Origin: Pseudomonas marvdashtae
Lineage (GTDB): Bacteria; Pseudomonadota; Gammaproteobacteria; Pseudomonadales; Pseudomonadaceae
Assembly: GCF_014268655.2 (NCBI RefSeq)
Contig: NZ_JABWQX020000002.1
Location: 266,001-330,000, forward strand
Reading direction: 5' to 3'
Length of the DNA stretch: 64,000 bases
The notes beneath the pieces are model-generated. The model had not been told where the DNA came from, did no database searches, and saw nothing but the letters and a program-made list of their open reading frames with translations. The stretch's first letter is position 1; the number at the start of each line of letters is the position of its first letter. Below, one piece after another: positions 8,580-17,648 of this stretch. The position numbers and the translations under genes are program-made.

Positions 8580-8607
8580 CTTGAATCTTCCAGAATCGAC
8601 CACATCT
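8580..8607 (+). promoter_or_regulatory. Heat-shock (sigma-32-like) promoter of clpB
   Basis: CTTGAA at 8580-8585 and CCACATCT at 8600-8607, 14 bases apart, resemble the RpoH consensus (CTTGAA, about 13-15 bases, CCCATNT). The position is about 75 bases before the clpB ATG. Predicted by eye only. Confidence 0.55.
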
Positions 8608-8679
8608 ATAGCGGTATCTGGCAGGTTTCTTCATTCAGGACGTTTCGAAGGTCCGGCCTGCTCAAAAGGAAGGTGACCC

Positions 8680-11244
8680 ATGCGTATTGATCGTTTAACC
8701 AGCAAATTACAGTTGGCCCTCTCCGACGCCCAGTCCCTGGCCGTCGGCCTGGACCATCCCGGTATCGAACCGGCGCACTTGATGCAAGCGATGCTCGAGC
8801 AGCAAGGCGGTTCCATCAAGCCCCTGTTGATGCAGGTGGGCTTTGACGTCAGCAGCCTGCGCAAGGAGCTGGCCAAAGAACTCGACCAGTTGCCAAAAAT
8901 CCAGAATCCGACCGGTGACGTGAACATGTCCCAGGATCTGGCGCGGCTGCTCAACCAGGCCGACCGCTTGGCCCAGCAGAAAGGCGACCAGTTCATCTCC
9001 AGCGAGTTGGTGTTGCTTGCCGCGATGGACGAGAACAGCAAGCTCGGCAAGTTGTTGCTCGGCCAGGGCGTCAGCAAGAAAGCCCTGGAAAACGCCATCA
9101 ACAACCTGCGTGGCGGTGGAGCGGTCAATGACCCCAACCACGAGGAGGCACGCCAGGCGCTGGACAAATACACCGTCGACCTGACCAAGCGCGCCGAAGA
9201 GGGCAAGCTCGACCCGGTGATTGGCCGTGACGATGAAATTCGCCGCACCATTCAGGTCCTGCAACGCCGTACCAAGAACAACCCGGTGCTGATCGGCGAG
9301 CCTGGCGTGGGCAAGACCGCCATCGCCGAGGGCCTGGCCCAGCGCATCATCAACGGCGAAGTGCCGGACGGCCTCAAGGGCAAGCGCTTGTTGTCCCTGG
9401 ACATGGGCGCCTTGATCGCCGGTGCCAAGTACCGTGGCGAATTCGAGGAACGGCTCAAATCCCTGCTCAATGAACTGTCGAAGCAGGAAGGGCAGATCAT
9501 CCTGTTCATCGACGAGTTGCACACCATGGTCGGTGCCGGCAAGGGCGAAGGTTCGATGGACGCGGGCAACATGCTCAAGCCTGCACTGGCTCGCGGCGAG
9601 CTGCATTGCGTCGGCGCGACCACGCTCAACGAGTACCGCCAGTACATCGAGAAAGACGCTGCTTTGGAGCGGCGCTTCCAGAAAGTGCTGGTGGAAGAGC
9701 CAAGTGAAGAAGACACCATCGCCATCTTGCGCGGCCTTAAAGAGCGCTACGAGGTTCACCACAAGGTGGCAATTACCGATGGCGCGATCATCGCGGCGGC
9801 CAAGCTCAGCCACCGCTATATCACCGACCGGCAATTGCCGGACAAGGCCATCGACTTGATCGACGAGGCCGCCAGCCGCATCCGCATGGAGATCGACTCC
9901 AAGCCCGAGGTGCTGGACCGCCTGGAGCGACGCCTGATCCAACTCAAGGTCGAGTCCCAGGCCCTGAAGAAAGAAAGCGACGAAGCGGCGAAAAAGCGCC
10001 TGGAAAAACTCCAGGAAGAAATCGTTCGGCACGAGCGTGAATATTCCGATCTCGAAGAAATCTGGAATTCGGAAAAGGCCGAAGTCCAGGGCTCGGCGCA
10101 GATCCAGCAGAAGATCGAGCAGTCTCGCCAGGAGCTGGAAGCGGCCCGCCGCAAAGGCGATCTCAACCGCATGGCCGAGCTGCAGTACGGGGTGATCCCG
10201 GACCTGGAGCGCAGCCTGCAAATGGTCGACCAGCACGGTAAGAGCGAAAACCAGTTGCTGCGCAGCAAGGTTACCGAGGAAGAAATCGCCGAAGTGGTCT
10301 CCAAGTGGACCGGCATTCCGGTCTCGAAGATGCTCGAAGGCGAGCGCGACAAGCTGCTGAAAATGGAAAGCCTGCTGCACCAGCGCGTGATTGGTCAGGA
10401 GGAAGCGGTGGTGGCGGTGTCCAACGCCGTCCGCCGGTCCCGCGCCGGTTTGTCTGACCCTAACCGCCCGAGCGGCTCGTTCATGTTCCTCGGTCCGACC
10501 GGTGTGGGTAAGACCGAGCTGTGCAAGGCCCTGGCCGAATTCCTCTTCGATACCGAGGAGGCCATGGTGCGCATCGATATGTCCGAATTCATGGAGAAAC
10601 ACTCCGTGGCCCGGCTGATCGGTGCTCCGCCGGGATATGTCGGCTATGAAGAGGGTGGCTACCTGACCGAGGCTGTGCGGCGCAAACCGTATTCGGTGAT
10701 CCTGCTCGACGAGGTCGAGAAGGCTCACCCGGACGTGTTCAACATTCTGTTGCAGGTGCTTGAGGACGGTCGCTTGACGGACAGCCACGGGCGGACGGTG
10801 GACTTTCGCAACACCGTGATCGTGATGACCTCCAACCTGGGCTCGGCGCAGATCCAGGAACTGGTCGGTGATCGCGAGGCGCAACGTGCTGCGGTGATGG
10901 ATGCGATTTCCACGCACTTCCGGCCGGAGTTCATCAACCGGGTCGACGAAGTGGTGATCTTTGAACCGCTGGCTCGGGATCAGATCGCCGGCATCACCGA
11001 GATCCAGTTGGGTCGCCTGCGCAGCCGCCTCACCGAGCGCGAGCTGAAGCTGCAACTGAGTGATGAGGCATTGGACAAGCTGATTGCGGTGGGTTACGAC
11101 CCGGTCTACGGCGCACGGCCGCTGAAGCGGGCGATCCAGCGCTGGATCGAAAACCCGCTGGCGCAGTTGATCCTGTCCGGTCGCTTCATGCCGGGCGAAA
11201 CCGTGACCGGCACCGTGGAAAACGACGAAATCGTTTTCAACTGA
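8680..11244 (+). CDS. clpB: ATP-dependent disaggregase chaperone ClpB
   Basis: The 854-residue Hsp100 protein pulls polypeptides out of aggregates together with DnaK/DnaJ/GrpE. N-domain repeats span ~1-145. The first AAA+ domain has Walker A GEPGVGKT at ~206 and Walker B (ILFIDELH). A coiled-coil middle domain at ~410-520 is rich in Glu, Lys and Arg ([20 protein letters not shown]). The second AAA+ domain has Walker A GPTGVGKT at ~606 and ends with the sensor-2 region ([12 protein letters not shown]). The GGAAGG ribosome site at 8668-8673 supports the ATG at 8680. Single-gene unit between a heat-shock-like promoter and a strong terminator. Length and motif set are complete. Confidence 0.98.
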   Translation: MRIDRLTSKLQLALSDAQSLAVGLDHPGIEPAHLMQAMLEQQGGSIKPLLMQVGFDVSSLRKELAKELDQLPKIQNPTGDVNMSQDLARLLNQADRLAQQKGDQFISSELVLLAAMDENSKLGKLLLGQGVSKKALENAINNLRGGGAVNDPNHEEARQALDKYTVDLTKRAEEGKLDPVIGRDDEIRRTIQVLQRRTKNNPVLIGEPGVGKTAIAEGLAQRIINGEVPDGLKGKRLLSLDMGALIAGAKYRGEFEERLKSLLNELSKQEGQIILFIDELHTMVGAGKGEGSMDAGNMLKPALARGELHCVGATTLNEYRQYIEKDAALERRFQKVLVEEPSEEDTIAILRGLKERYEVHHKVAITDGAIIAAAKLSHRYITDRQLPDKAIDLIDEAASRIRMEIDSKPEVLDRLERRLIQLKVESQALKKESDEAAKKRLEKLQEEIVRHEREYSDLEEIWNSEKAEVQGSAQIQQKIEQSRQELEAARRKGDLNRMAELQYGVIPDLERSLQMVDQHGKSENQLLRSKVTEEEIAEVVSKWTGIPVSKMLEGERDKLLKMESLLHQRVIGQEEAVVAVSNAVRRSRAGLSDPNRPSGSFMFLGPTGVGKTELCKALAEFLFDTEEAMVRIDMSEFMEKHSVARLIGAPPGYVGYEEGGYLTEAVRRKPYSVILLDEVEKAHPDVFNILLQVLEDGRLTDSHGRTVDFRNTVIVMTSNLGSAQIQELVGDREAQRAAVMDAISTHFRPEFINRVDEVVIFEPLARDQIAGITEIQLGRLRSRLTERELKLQLSDEALDKLIAVGYDPVYGARPLKRAIQRWIENPLAQLILSGRFMPGETVTGTVENDEIVFN

Positions 11245-11267
11245 AAGCCACAATAGCCTGTGATTGG

Positions 11268-11297
11268 AATGGCCTCGTTTTGCGAGGCCATTTTTTT
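11268..11297 (+). terminator. Rho-independent terminator of clpB
   Basis: Stem AATGGCCTCG (11268-11277) and CGAGGCCATT (11283-11292), loop TTTTG, then a T run. Confidence 0.92.
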
Positions 11298-11430
11298 CAT
11301 CAGGCCGTTGAACTCAAAGGAAAAGGCTTGTAAAGTGCGCCCCGCAGTACGTCACCCCCAAGGGCGACTTCTCGTTGAGAGGAAACCCAAAATAAGTTGC
11401 AAATCATTGTCTTGAAAGCAATTTAAGGGG

Positions 11431-11458
11431 TTGACAGAGGTTTTGAAGATTGTAGAAT
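11431..11458 (+). promoter_or_regulatory. Promoter of the tRNA cluster
   Basis: TTGACA at 11431-11436 and TAGAAT at 11453-11458, 16 bases apart, followed by the GC-rich discriminator AGCGCGCCTC. The rRNA promoter at 63.04 kb has the same -10 and a very similar discriminator. This points to growth-rate or stringent control, likely helped by DksA, which is also encoded in this window. Confidence 0.85.
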
Positions 11459-11544
11459 AGCGCGCCTCAGACACACGAACGCAGCGATGCAGACGGGTCG
11501 AAGAGGTTGAAGCTAGCTTCAATGCAGTAACTTGAAATATCAGT

Positions 11545-11620
11545 TCCGTGATAGCTCAGTCGGTAGAGCAAATGACTGTTAATCATTGGGTCCCAGGTTC
11601 GAGTCCTGGTCACGGAGCCA
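11545..11620 (+). tRNA. tRNA-Asn (GTT)
   Basis: 76 bases with encoded CCA. The acceptor stem TCCGTGA pairs with TCACGGA, the anticodon loop is CTGTTAA, and the T arm contains GGTTCGAGTCC. Confidence 0.96.
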
Positions 11621-11627
11621 TTTCAAT

Positions 11628-11704
11628 CGGGGTATAGCGCAGTCCGGTAGCGCGCCTGCTTTGGGAGCAGGATGTCAGGAGTTCGAATCCCCTTACCCCG
11701 ACCA
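11628..11704 (+). tRNA. tRNA-Pro (TGG), copy 1
   Basis: 77 bases with encoded CCA. Acceptor CGGGGTA pairs with TACCCCG. The anticodon arm CCTGC-TTTGGGA-GCAGG gives TGG. Identical in sequence to copy 2 at 11881. Confidence 0.96.
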
Positions 11705-11709
11705 TATTT

Positions 11710-11785
11710 GGGTCGTTAGCTCAGTTGGTAGAGCAGTTGGCTTTTAACCAATTGGTCGTAGGTTCGAATCCCACACGACCCACCA
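11710..11785 (+). tRNA. tRNA-Lys (TTT)
   Basis: 76 bases with encoded CCA. Acceptor GGGTCGT pairs with ACGACCC, the anticodon loop is CTTTTAA, and the T arm contains GGTTCGAATCC. Confidence 0.96.
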
Positions 11786-11848
11786 TTTTTGAAACCAGCT
11801 TCGCTGGAATCGAATCTTAAGATCAGAGGCCAAAAGCGCTGATCGAAG

Positions 11849-11878
11849 AAGGCGACTTGCGAAGGTCGCCTTTTTTTT
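11849..11878 (+). terminator. Terminator between tRNA-Lys and the second tRNA-Pro
   Basis: Stem AAGGCGAC (11849-11856) and GTCGCCTT (11865-11872), then eight T. It would end the Asn-Pro-Lys transcript before the second tRNA-Pro. Confidence 0.88.
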
Positions 11879-11880
11879 AC

Positions 11881-11957
11881 CGGGGTATAGCGCAGTCCGG
11901 TAGCGCGCCTGCTTTGGGAGCAGGATGTCAGGAGTTCGAATCCCCTTACCCCGACCA
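11881..11957 (+). tRNA. tRNA-Pro (TGG), copy 2
   Basis: Exact repeat of the 77-base tRNA-Pro at 11628-11704. It starts two bases after the T run of a terminator and is followed by its own terminator, so a duplicated tRNA-plus-terminator unit is likely. No separate promoter is obvious, so expression may depend on read-through. Confidence 0.95.
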
Positions 11958-11963
11958 TATTAA

Positions 11964-11998
11964 AAATCCTCGTATCGAAAGATACGGGGATTTTTTTT
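11964..11998 (+). terminator. Terminator after the tRNA cluster
   Basis: 12-bp stem AATCCTCGTATC and GATACGGGGATT (one G-T pair), loop GAAA, then eight T. Confidence 0.9.
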
Positions 11999-12020
11999 GC
12001 CTGCGAAAAAACGGATTGAC

Positions 12021-12047
12021 TTAAGTCGTCGTACAACCCGCCGATAA
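12021..12047 (+). promoter_or_regulatory. Sigma-28 (FliA)-like promoter of the chemoreceptor gene
   Basis: GCCGATAA at 12040-12047 equals the FliA -10 consensus. TTAAGTCG at 12021-12028 lies 11 bases before it and matches five of eight -35 bases (TAAAGTTT). The start site would fall about 45 bases before the ATG. This fits a chemotaxis gene in the flagellar regulon. Confidence 0.7.
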
Positions 12048-12102
12048 CCCACCGACAGGGGCATGGCCCCACTTCAGGCCAACAATAAAAAAGGCACTCC
12101 CT

Positions 12103-13728
12103 ATGGTTCTTCGTCAGTTGAATATCGCCCCCCGTGCCGCGTTGGGTTTTGCCTTGATCGCCGTACTGGTGGCGTTGCTCGGGGTGTTCGCGCTAGGGCA
12201 GATGTCGAGTATTCGTGACAGCGAGGTCGCGGTGGAAACCCAATGGCTGCCGAGCATTCGCGGCGGTGACGAGATTCGCGAGTGGATGTTGCGCATTCGT
12301 ACCATTTCCCTGCGCATGGCCCTCGACCAGGACCCCAAGAACATTCCGGTGTATCGCGGGCAGATGGACACGCGCGACAAGGAGCTGGGTGAAAAAATCG
12401 CTGCCTACGAAAAGCTCGTCGTGACGCCTGAAGGCAAAGCCCTCTATGACCAGTTCAAGCAGACTTTTGCCGCTTACCGTGCAGGTATCGCGCAATCCTT
12501 CACCCTGGCAGAGCAGGGGCGCCGGGACGATCTGATCAAGCTGCTGCTGGTGGACATGAAGACCGTCGTGGACGGGTCCGGCAAGCAACTCAATGATCTA
12601 GCCGAGCTTTTCTCCAAGCAGGTTTCCATCGAGAGCCAGAAATCCCAGGAGCACTATGCCGAATCGCGGCTGATTGTCAGCCTGTTTGTCGTGCTGGCCG
12701 CCCTCGCCACGGTTGCCTTGGCGATGCTGCTGACGCGCAGTATCGTCAAGCCCCTGAGCGAAGCGTTGAGTGCAGCGGAGAGCGTCGCCCGAGGTGACCT
12801 GACCCGGCCGATCGAGACCCAGGGCAACGACGAAGTAAGCCGCTTGCTCAAGGCGCTGGCGACAATGCAGCGCAACCTGCGTGATACGTTGCAGGGCATC
12901 AGCGGCTCGGCGACGCAATTGGCCACCGCCGCCGATGAACTCAACGCGGTGACCGTCGACAGCACCCACAGCTTGCAACAGCAGAATAACGAAATCGAAC
13001 AGGCCGCCACGGCGGTTACGCAGATGACCACTGCCGTGGAAGAGGTCGCGCGCAATGCGGTATCCACCTCCGATGCCACGCGTCAGTCCAGCGAGTCGGC
13101 TTCCCTTGGGCAACAACGGGTCAGCGATACGGTCGATGCCATCGGCGCCTTGGCCAACGATGTGCAGGTGACCGGCGGCTTGGTGCAGTCTTTGGCCAAC
13201 CAGTCGCAGGATATCGGCAAGGTACTGGACGTGATCCGCGCCATCGCCGAGCAAACCAACCTGCTGGCCCTCAACGCGGCCATCGAAGCCGCCCGTGCCG
13301 GTGAGAGCGGGCGCGGGTTTGCGGTGGTGGCTGACGAAGTTCGTGCGCTGGCTTATCGTACGCAACAATCGACCCAGGAAATCGAGCAGATGGTCCAAGG
13401 CATGCGCAGCGGCGCGACCCAGGCGCTGGATTCCATGCAGGCGAGCTCGACGCGCGCTGCCAGCACCTTGGCGATGGCGGAGCGGGCGGGGGAAGCGCTG
13501 CAGACGATCACGTCGTCGGTCAATGAAATCCACGAGCGCAACCTGGTGATCGCCAGCGCCGCCGAAGAGCAGGCGCAAGTGGCCCGCGAGGTGGATCGCA
13601 ACCTAGTCAATATTCGTGATTTGTCAGTGCGCTCAGCCACCGGTGCGGACCAGACCAGTGCGGCCAGCCATGAGTTGTCGCAACTGGCCAACTCGCTGCG
13701 CACGATGGTGCAACGGTTTCAGGTTTGA
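12103..13728 (+). CDS. Methyl-accepting chemotaxis protein (chemoreceptor)
   Basis: 541 residues. TM1 lies at ~10-32 ([19 protein letters not shown]). A periplasmic helical sensor, probably of the four-helix-bundle class, covers ~33-188. TM2 lies at ~190-212 ([19 protein letters not shown]). The HAMP domain follows, starting TRSIVKPL, and a long signalling coiled coil reaches the C-terminus. The conserved hairpin that contacts CheA/CheW is at ~382-415 ([20 protein letters not shown]). No C-terminal CheR-docking pentapeptide is present. The ligand cannot be read from sequence. A sigma-28-like promoter precedes it and no other chemotaxis gene is nearby, as is usual for scattered Pseudomonas receptors. 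Confidence 0.92.
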   Translation: MVLRQLNIAPRAALGFALIAVLVALLGVFALGQMSSIRDSEVAVETQWLPSIRGGDEIREWMLRIRTISLRMALDQDPKNIPVYRGQMDTRDKELGEKIAAYEKLVVTPEGKALYDQFKQTFAAYRAGIAQSFTLAEQGRRDDLIKLLLVDMKTVVDGSGKQLNDLAELFSKQVSIESQKSQEHYAESRLIVSLFVVLAALATVALAMLLTRSIVKPLSEALSAAESVARGDLTRPIETQGNDEVSRLLKALATMQRNLRDTLQGISGSATQLATAADELNAVTVDSTHSLQQQNNEIEQAATAVTQMTTAVEEVARNAVSTSDATRQSSESASLGQQRVSDTVDAIGALANDVQVTGGLVQSLANQSQDIGKVLDVIRAIAEQTNLLALNAAIEAARAGESGRGFAVVADEVRALAYRTQQSTQEIEQMVQGMRSGATQALDSMQASSTRAASTLAMAERAGEALQTITSSVNEIHERNLVIASAAEEQAQVAREVDRNLVNIRDLSVRSATGADQTSAASHELSQLANSLRTMVQRFQV

Positions 13729-13759
13729 TCGGGCTGTGTTCCCACGCAACGCGATGATC

Positions 13760-13782
13760 GCTCCCACGCAGAGCGTGGGAAC
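13760..13782. repeat. REP-like palindrome
   Basis: GCTCCCACGC, AGA, then GCGTGGGAAC form an imperfect palindrome of the 'cgtggga' type common between Pseudomonas genes. It lies between convergent genes and may act as a terminator. A partial copy (TTCCCACGC) precedes it at 13739. Confidence 0.65.
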
Positions 13783-13798
13783 GATCTTCAGTAAGGCC

Positions 13799-15097
13799 TT
13801 AGTGCAACTTCAACCGAGGCTCGGTCCCGCGCCCGATCTTGCTGCCGAGCATCAGCATCGCCGTGCGGAACATGCCGTATAGCGCCATCTGGTGCATGCG
13901 GTACAGCGACACGTAGAACATCCGCGCCAGCCAGCCTTCGAGCATCACGCTGCCAGTGAGGTTGCCCATCAGGTTGCCGACCGCCGAGAACCGCGACAGC
14001 GAGATCAGCGAGCCGTAGTCGGTGTACTTGTAGTGAGGCAGGGCCTTGCCCTCGATCCGCAGCTTCAGGGATTTGGCTAGCAGCGAGGCTTGCTGATGCG
14101 CGGCCTGGGCGCGGGGCGGGACGTTGCGGTCACTGTCGGGTTGCGGGCAGGCGGCGCAATCGCCGAAGGCGAAGATGCTTTCGTCGCGGGTGGTCTGGAG
14201 CGTCGGCAGCACTTGCAGTTGATTGATCCGGTTGGTTTCCAGCCCGTCGATGTCCTTGAGGAAGTCCGGCGCGCGGATCCCGGCGGCCCAGACTTTCAGG
14301 CTCGCATCGATCACCTGGCCATCCGCAGTGATCAGGCTGTCGGCGGTCACCTGGCTGACGGCGGCGTTGGTCATGACATTCACCCCGAGTTTTTCCAGGG
14401 TCTTGTGCACCGGCCCGCCGATCCGCTCCGGCAGTGCCGGCAGGACCCGTGGCCCAGCCTCGATCAGGGTGATTTGCATGTTTTCCGGTTTGATCCGGTC
14501 CAGGCCGTAAGCGTGCAATTCATGGGCGGCGTTGTGCAGTTCCGCCGCCAGCTCGACGCCAGTAGCGCCCGCGCCGACAATCGCAACGCTGATGCGCTCG
14601 ACGATATCGGTCTGCCCGGCGTGGGCACGCAGATAGTGGTGGAGCAATTGCTGATGGAAGCGCTCGGCCTGCTTGCGGGTGTCGAGGAACAGGCAGTGTT
14701 GCGCCGCGCCTTCGGTGCCGAAATCGTTGGTGGTACTGCCGACCGCGATCACCAGTGTGTCGTAGCCCAACTCCCGGGCCGGCAGCAGCTCCAGGCCTGC
14801 CTCGTCATAGGTGGCGGCCAGCTGGATTCTCTTGCGCTCGCGATCCAGGCCGCTCATGCGCCCCAGTTGGAACTCGAAGTGGTTCCATTTTGCCTGGGCA
14901 ACGTAGTTGAGTTCGTCTTCGGAAGAGTTCAGGGACCCGGCGGCCACCTCATGCAGCAGGGGTTTCCAGATGTGGGTCAGGTTCGCGTCGACCAGCATTA
15001 CGCTGGCCGTACCGCGCTTGCCCAGAGTCTTACCCAGACGGGTAGCCAACTCCAGACCGCCGGCGCCGCCGCCAACGATGACAATACGATGAGTCAT
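13799..15097 (-). CDS. ndh: Type II NADH dehydrogenase Ndh
   Basis: Membrane-bound flavoprotein that passes electrons from NADH to ubiquinone without pumping protons. 432 residues from the ATG at 15095-15097 (a TTG five codons upstream is less likely). FAD-binding Rossmann motif GGGAGGLELATRLG at the N-terminus. NADH-binding motif VAIVGAGATGVELAAELHN at ~165-185. A second FAD contact lies around FAFGDCAACPQP at ~300. The C-terminal part has the amphipathic helices typical of NDH-2 membrane attachment (MLEGWLARMFYVSLYRMHQ). Followed on the same strand, upstream, by the small DUF3094 gene. Confidence 0.95.
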   Translation of the reverse strand: MTHRIVIVGGGAGGLELATRLGKTLGKRGTASVMLVDANLTHIWKPLLHEVAAGSLNSSEDELNYVAQAKWNHFEFQLGRMSGLDRERKRIQLAATYDEAGLELLPARELGYDTLVIAVGSTTNDFGTEGAAQHCLFLDTRKQAERFHQQLLHHYLRAHAGQTDIVERISVAIVGAGATGVELAAELHNAAHELHAYGLDRIKPENMQITLIEAGPRVLPALPERIGGPVHKTLEKLGVNVMTNAAVSQVTADSLITADGQVIDASLKVWAAGIRAPDFLKDIDGLETNRINQLQVLPTLQTTRDESIFAFGDCAACPQPDSDRNVPPRAQAAHQQASLLAKSLKLRIEGKALPHYKYTDYGSLISLSRFSAVGNLMGNLTGSVMLEGWLARMFYVSLYRMHQMALYGMFRTAMLMLGSKIGRGTEPRLKLH

Positions 15098-15157
15098 GGG
15101 GATATCTCGCAAGGCTAAAGGAATTCAGTGCCGTTACCTGCGCGAGTGCCAAGCAAC

Positions 15158-15331
15158 TCATAGCGTCAGGTAACTGATCAATCGGCTCAACAGGCCCAGG
15201 CCAATCGTGATGGCCAGTACCACCACCAGGAGCATCCACGGCCGGAAAGGCCGGCGCTCGACTCGGTGCTGGGACAGTTGCAGGTACTCTTCGACATGCT
15301 TCTGGTCATCTGGGTTCAGGCGGCTGGTCAT
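15158..15331 (-). CDS. DUF3094 small membrane protein (57 residues)
   Basis: A short frame with ATG at 15329-15331 and TGA at 15158-15160. It begins MTSRLNPDDQKHVEEYLQLS and continues with a basic stretch (HRVERRPFRPW). It then has one membrane span (MLLVVVLAITIGLGLL) and ends LISYLTL. This is the layout of the DUF3094 family of Pseudomonas. The N-terminal acidic helix would lie in the cytoplasm. It lies 60 bases upstream of ndh on the same strand and may share its transcript. Function unknown. Confidence 0.85.
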   Translation of the reverse strand: MTSRLNPDDQKHVEEYLQLSQHRVERRPFRPWMLLVVVLAITIGLGLLSRLISYLTL

Positions 15332-15383
15332 AAAGGCCTCGTCAGGTAGACGTTGCGAAATGTGAAGACGTTACAGCGTCCGG

Positions 15384-15911
15384 CTATCCGGCATTGAAAG
15401 CAGCATAGCCGCTCGCTGGGACGGGCTCGACGAGAAGGTTGTCAGCCAGGCGAATGATTCCACTTTTTATCACCCGGGCAGTGATTCCGCCATGGCCGCG
15501 TACGGCCTGGAAGGTGCCTTCGCCCAGGTTCCGCTCCAGGCGCGCGCAGGGCTGGCACCAACCGGTGGTTTCGAAGATGGCCTGGCCGATGCGAAAGCGC
15601 CGGCCCTTGAGGCTGAACAGATTGATGCCACTGACCACAATGTTGCGTCGCAGCTCATGGGGCAGCACCGGTTGTTCCTCGGAGCGGCCCATCAGCGAGC
15701 TGATCACCGCCAGGTGTTCCCATTGGATCAACGTCACTTGCCGCGCATTGCGCACGCCGGGCCGGGCATGATCGCCGGTCAGCCCAGCCTCCAGGCGGGC
15801 TTCCACAGCGTCGAGGACGATCATCGGCGCATGCCCCTCAGGGCGCACGCCGATCCAGCGCACGCGGCCCTGTTGCGGCACGGCGGCGATCAGCTCCTGC
15901 AGCGGGCTCAC
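15384..15911 (-). CDS. MOSC-domain protein
   Basis: 175 residues, GTG start at 15909-15911, overlapping the upstream DUF1780 stop by four bases (GTGA). MOSC domains are related to the molybdenum-cofactor sulfurase C-terminus and usually handle sulfur or molybdenum cofactor. The conserved Cys is in FETTGWCQPCARLERNLGEG, and the LTGDHARPG and RRNIVVSGINLFSLKG segments are typical. No partner domain is fused. The coupled DUF1780 neighbour suggests a joint role, but the substrate is unknown. Confidence 0.88.
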   Translation of the reverse strand: MSPLQELIAAVPQQGRVRWIGVRPEGHAPMIVLDAVEARLEAGLTGDHARPGVRNARQVTLIQWEHLAVISSLMGRSEEQPVLPHELRRNIVVSGINLFSLKGRRFRIGQAIFETTGWCQPCARLERNLGEGTFQAVRGHGGITARVIKSGIIRLADNLLVEPVPASGYAAFNAG

Positions 15912-16534
15912 AGGCTGATCCCGACGTCGAAGACGATGCTGCGACCCAGATTGCCCCGCAGGAAATCCGGCGCGTCGGGATGGGCGAACAACACCCGGGC
16001 AAACGTCGGCCCTACCAAAGACAGCGAACGCCAGCCCTGGCGCAGATATTCGGTGGGCGGTGGAAAGTGGCTGTTGAGGTCCAGCACTTCGCGCTTGAGG
16101 CTGGCGAAGGCGATGATGTCCAGTTCCCCCAGGTCCATGCCGCGCTCGGTGTAGTTATGGGCTTTCTTGCGCAGGGTCGGCGCCAGTCTCAGCAGGAATT
16201 CGTTGGCCGGGATGCGCCGGGGCTTGGCTTCACGGCGCACCAGTTGGCTCAGGGAAAAGGCGCTGCGGCGACGTTGCAACTCGTCGCGCCATTCATCGTT
16301 GAGGCGCCGGCCTTCATCGAGCACAAAAAACACCTCGAAATTGGCATCGCGAAACAACACGTCTGGTGGCTCCCCGGCGGGCGCGAACTCATCGGCGCGA
16401 TAAGGCACGTTCAGCCCTTGCAACAGGCGCTGGCAGACCCAACGCTCACGCTCCCATTTGCGGGCATTGGAGAGAAAGGCGTTGGCTTGCTCAGCCGCGA
16501 TGGTCAGCAAGCGTAAATAATCGGAATCATCCAT
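15908..16534 (-). CDS. DUF1780 protein, function unknown
   Basis: 208 residues from the ATG at 16532-16534, chosen because AGGG lies just upstream and the longer TTG start adds only seven poorly conserved residues. Soluble protein with no signal peptide. Features include ANAFLSNARKWERERWVCQRLLQ near the N-terminus and a DVLFRDANFEVFFVLDEGRRLNDEW segment, which resembles acidic-rich nuclease-like cores. I would not claim activity from this. The family is restricted mainly to Pseudomonas. Translationally coupled to the MOSC gene. Confidence 0.82.
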   Translation of the reverse strand: MDDSDYLRLLTIAAEQANAFLSNARKWERERWVCQRLLQGLNVPYRADEFAPAGEPPDVLFRDANFEVFFVLDEGRRLNDEWRDELQRRRSAFSLSQLVRREAKPRRIPANEFLLRLAPTLRKKAHNYTERGMDLGELDIIAFASLKREVLDLNSHFPPPTEYLRQGWRSLSLVGPTFARVLFAHPDAPDFLRGNLGRSIVFDVGISL

Positions 16535-16677
16535 GGGCCCTAGCTTAGCGTTCAATTACGACAAGCCCAAAGCGTTGCGTCGATAAATGGCGGTCGGGTG
16601 GGGTGTAGACTGCCGGCTTGAATCTCAGGCTTATCACGGGGTCTTTTGATGCAAGGGCAAGTCACAGGAGTCGCTCG

Positions 16678-17364
16678 ATGATCGGTGCCCAATTGCTCTC
16701 GTCCCAAACCCTGGCGGCCGGCTGGCTGATTTATCTGCCGGTTTTGGTCTGGGCCGTGCTGCGGGCGCCGTGGGTCGAGTTGTTTACCGACAGCCGTCGC
16801 CAGCATTTGCTGTTCGGCACGGTGTTCGCGTTGTTCATGTTGTGGCTGGTACGCCGCGACTTCGACACCGGCGTTTCGTATCACTTCATCGGCATGACCG
16901 CCGTGACCCTGCTGCTGGACTGGCCGCTGGCGATCCTCGGCGGGCTCCTGGCCCAGCTCGCGCTGGTACTGCTGGGGCGTCAGGACTTGGCGGCGGTGGG
17001 GATCAATGGCGCGTTGCTGGTCTTGCTGCCGGTGTTGATCACCGAATGCTGCGCGATCCTGGTGGAGCGTGCCCAACCGCGCAATCTGTTCGTGTACATC
17101 TTTTGTTCGGGGTTCCTCGCAGCTGCGCTTTCGGCCTTGATATGCCTGCTGGTGGGGCTCGGCCTGTTGTGGCACGACGGCCTGTTCGCGATGCCTTACT
17201 GGCTGGAGGATTTCATTGGCTACCTCTGGCTGATTATTTTTCCCGAGGCGTTCATCAACGGCATGGTGATCAGCGCACTGGTGGTATTCAGTCCCGAATG
17301 GCTGGAGACCTTCAACCGCACGCGCTACCTGTCGGCTCCCTGGAATGACGACGACAAGCCTTGA
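16678..17364 (+). CDS. CbiM-like energy-coupling-factor permease component
   Basis: 228 residues from the ATG at 16678 (GGAG at 16667). At least six hydrophobic segments, starting at LAAGWLIYLPVLVWAVL. The pattern of HFIGMTAVTLLLDWPLAILGG and the conserved IIFPEAFINGMVISAL near the C-terminus resemble the CbiM/NikM S-components that bind Co or Ni. No T-component or ATPase gene lies next to it, so the transporter partners, if any, are elsewhere. The substrate is therefore uncertain. The gene is divergent from the DUF1780-MOSC pair. Confidence 0.72.
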   Translation: MIGAQLLSSQTLAAGWLIYLPVLVWAVLRAPWVELFTDSRRQHLLFGTVFALFMLWLVRRDFDTGVSYHFIGMTAVTLLLDWPLAILGGLLAQLALVLLGRQDLAAVGINGALLVLLPVLITECCAILVERAQPRNLFVYIFCSGFLAAALSALICLLVGLGLLWHDGLFAMPYWLEDFIGYLWLIIFPEAFINGMVISALVVFSPEWLETFNRTRYLSAPWNDDDKP

Positions 17365-17427
17365 TTCACGTCAAGGCCGGCCCAGCGGGGCCCCGGCATG
17401 CTCTGGAAAATTTCCAGGAGTACCGTC

Positions 17428-17643
17428 ATGAGTGTTTATGAGTGGGCGAGACAAGAGATTCGGCGCAGCCACGATGCCGCCATGGAAATCGGTTTCGACC
17501 CGGGCTTGAGCCTGCGGGCCTTGCTCAGTGCAATCGTGCAACAGAGCAAGACCGTGCGCAGCGTTGATGATTTGGCCGATGAGTTGAGTTTCCTGGCGGA
17601 AAATCTCGACGACAGCCAGGACTACGGTTTCATGCGGCCTTAA
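17428..17643 (+). CDS. Conserved Pseudomonas small protein, function unknown
   Basis: 71 residues from the ATG at 17428. The AGGAG at 17416-17420 decides this start over the upstream one at 17398. Mostly helical and acidic, with DDLADELSFLAENLDDSQDYGFMRP at the C-terminus. No cysteines, signal peptide or membrane span. Convergent with yacG five bases away. Confidence 0.75.
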   Translation: MSVYEWARQEIRRSHDAAMEIGFDPGLSLRALLSAIVQQSKTVRSVDDLADELSFLAENLDDSQDYGFMRP

Positions 17644-17648
17644 CGACC

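Noticed and set aside
8707..11253. An 848-codon open frame on the minus strand opposite clpB
   Set aside because: It lies fully across clpB, which has all family motifs. Long antisense frames are common in GC-rich codon use, and no domain is recognisable.
11545..11957. tRNA cluster as an integration site of a genomic island
   Set aside because: No integrase, no partial tRNA copy with att-like ends, and the flanking genes are core. The second tRNA-Pro is complete.
11716..12072. Open frame across tRNA-Lys and tRNA-Pro
   Set aside because: Covers structural RNA genes and terminators.
16560..16677. Cobalamin or nickel riboswitch before the CbiM-like permease
   Set aside because: The 118-base region lacks a B12 box or other recognised element and is too short for a cobalamin riboswitch.
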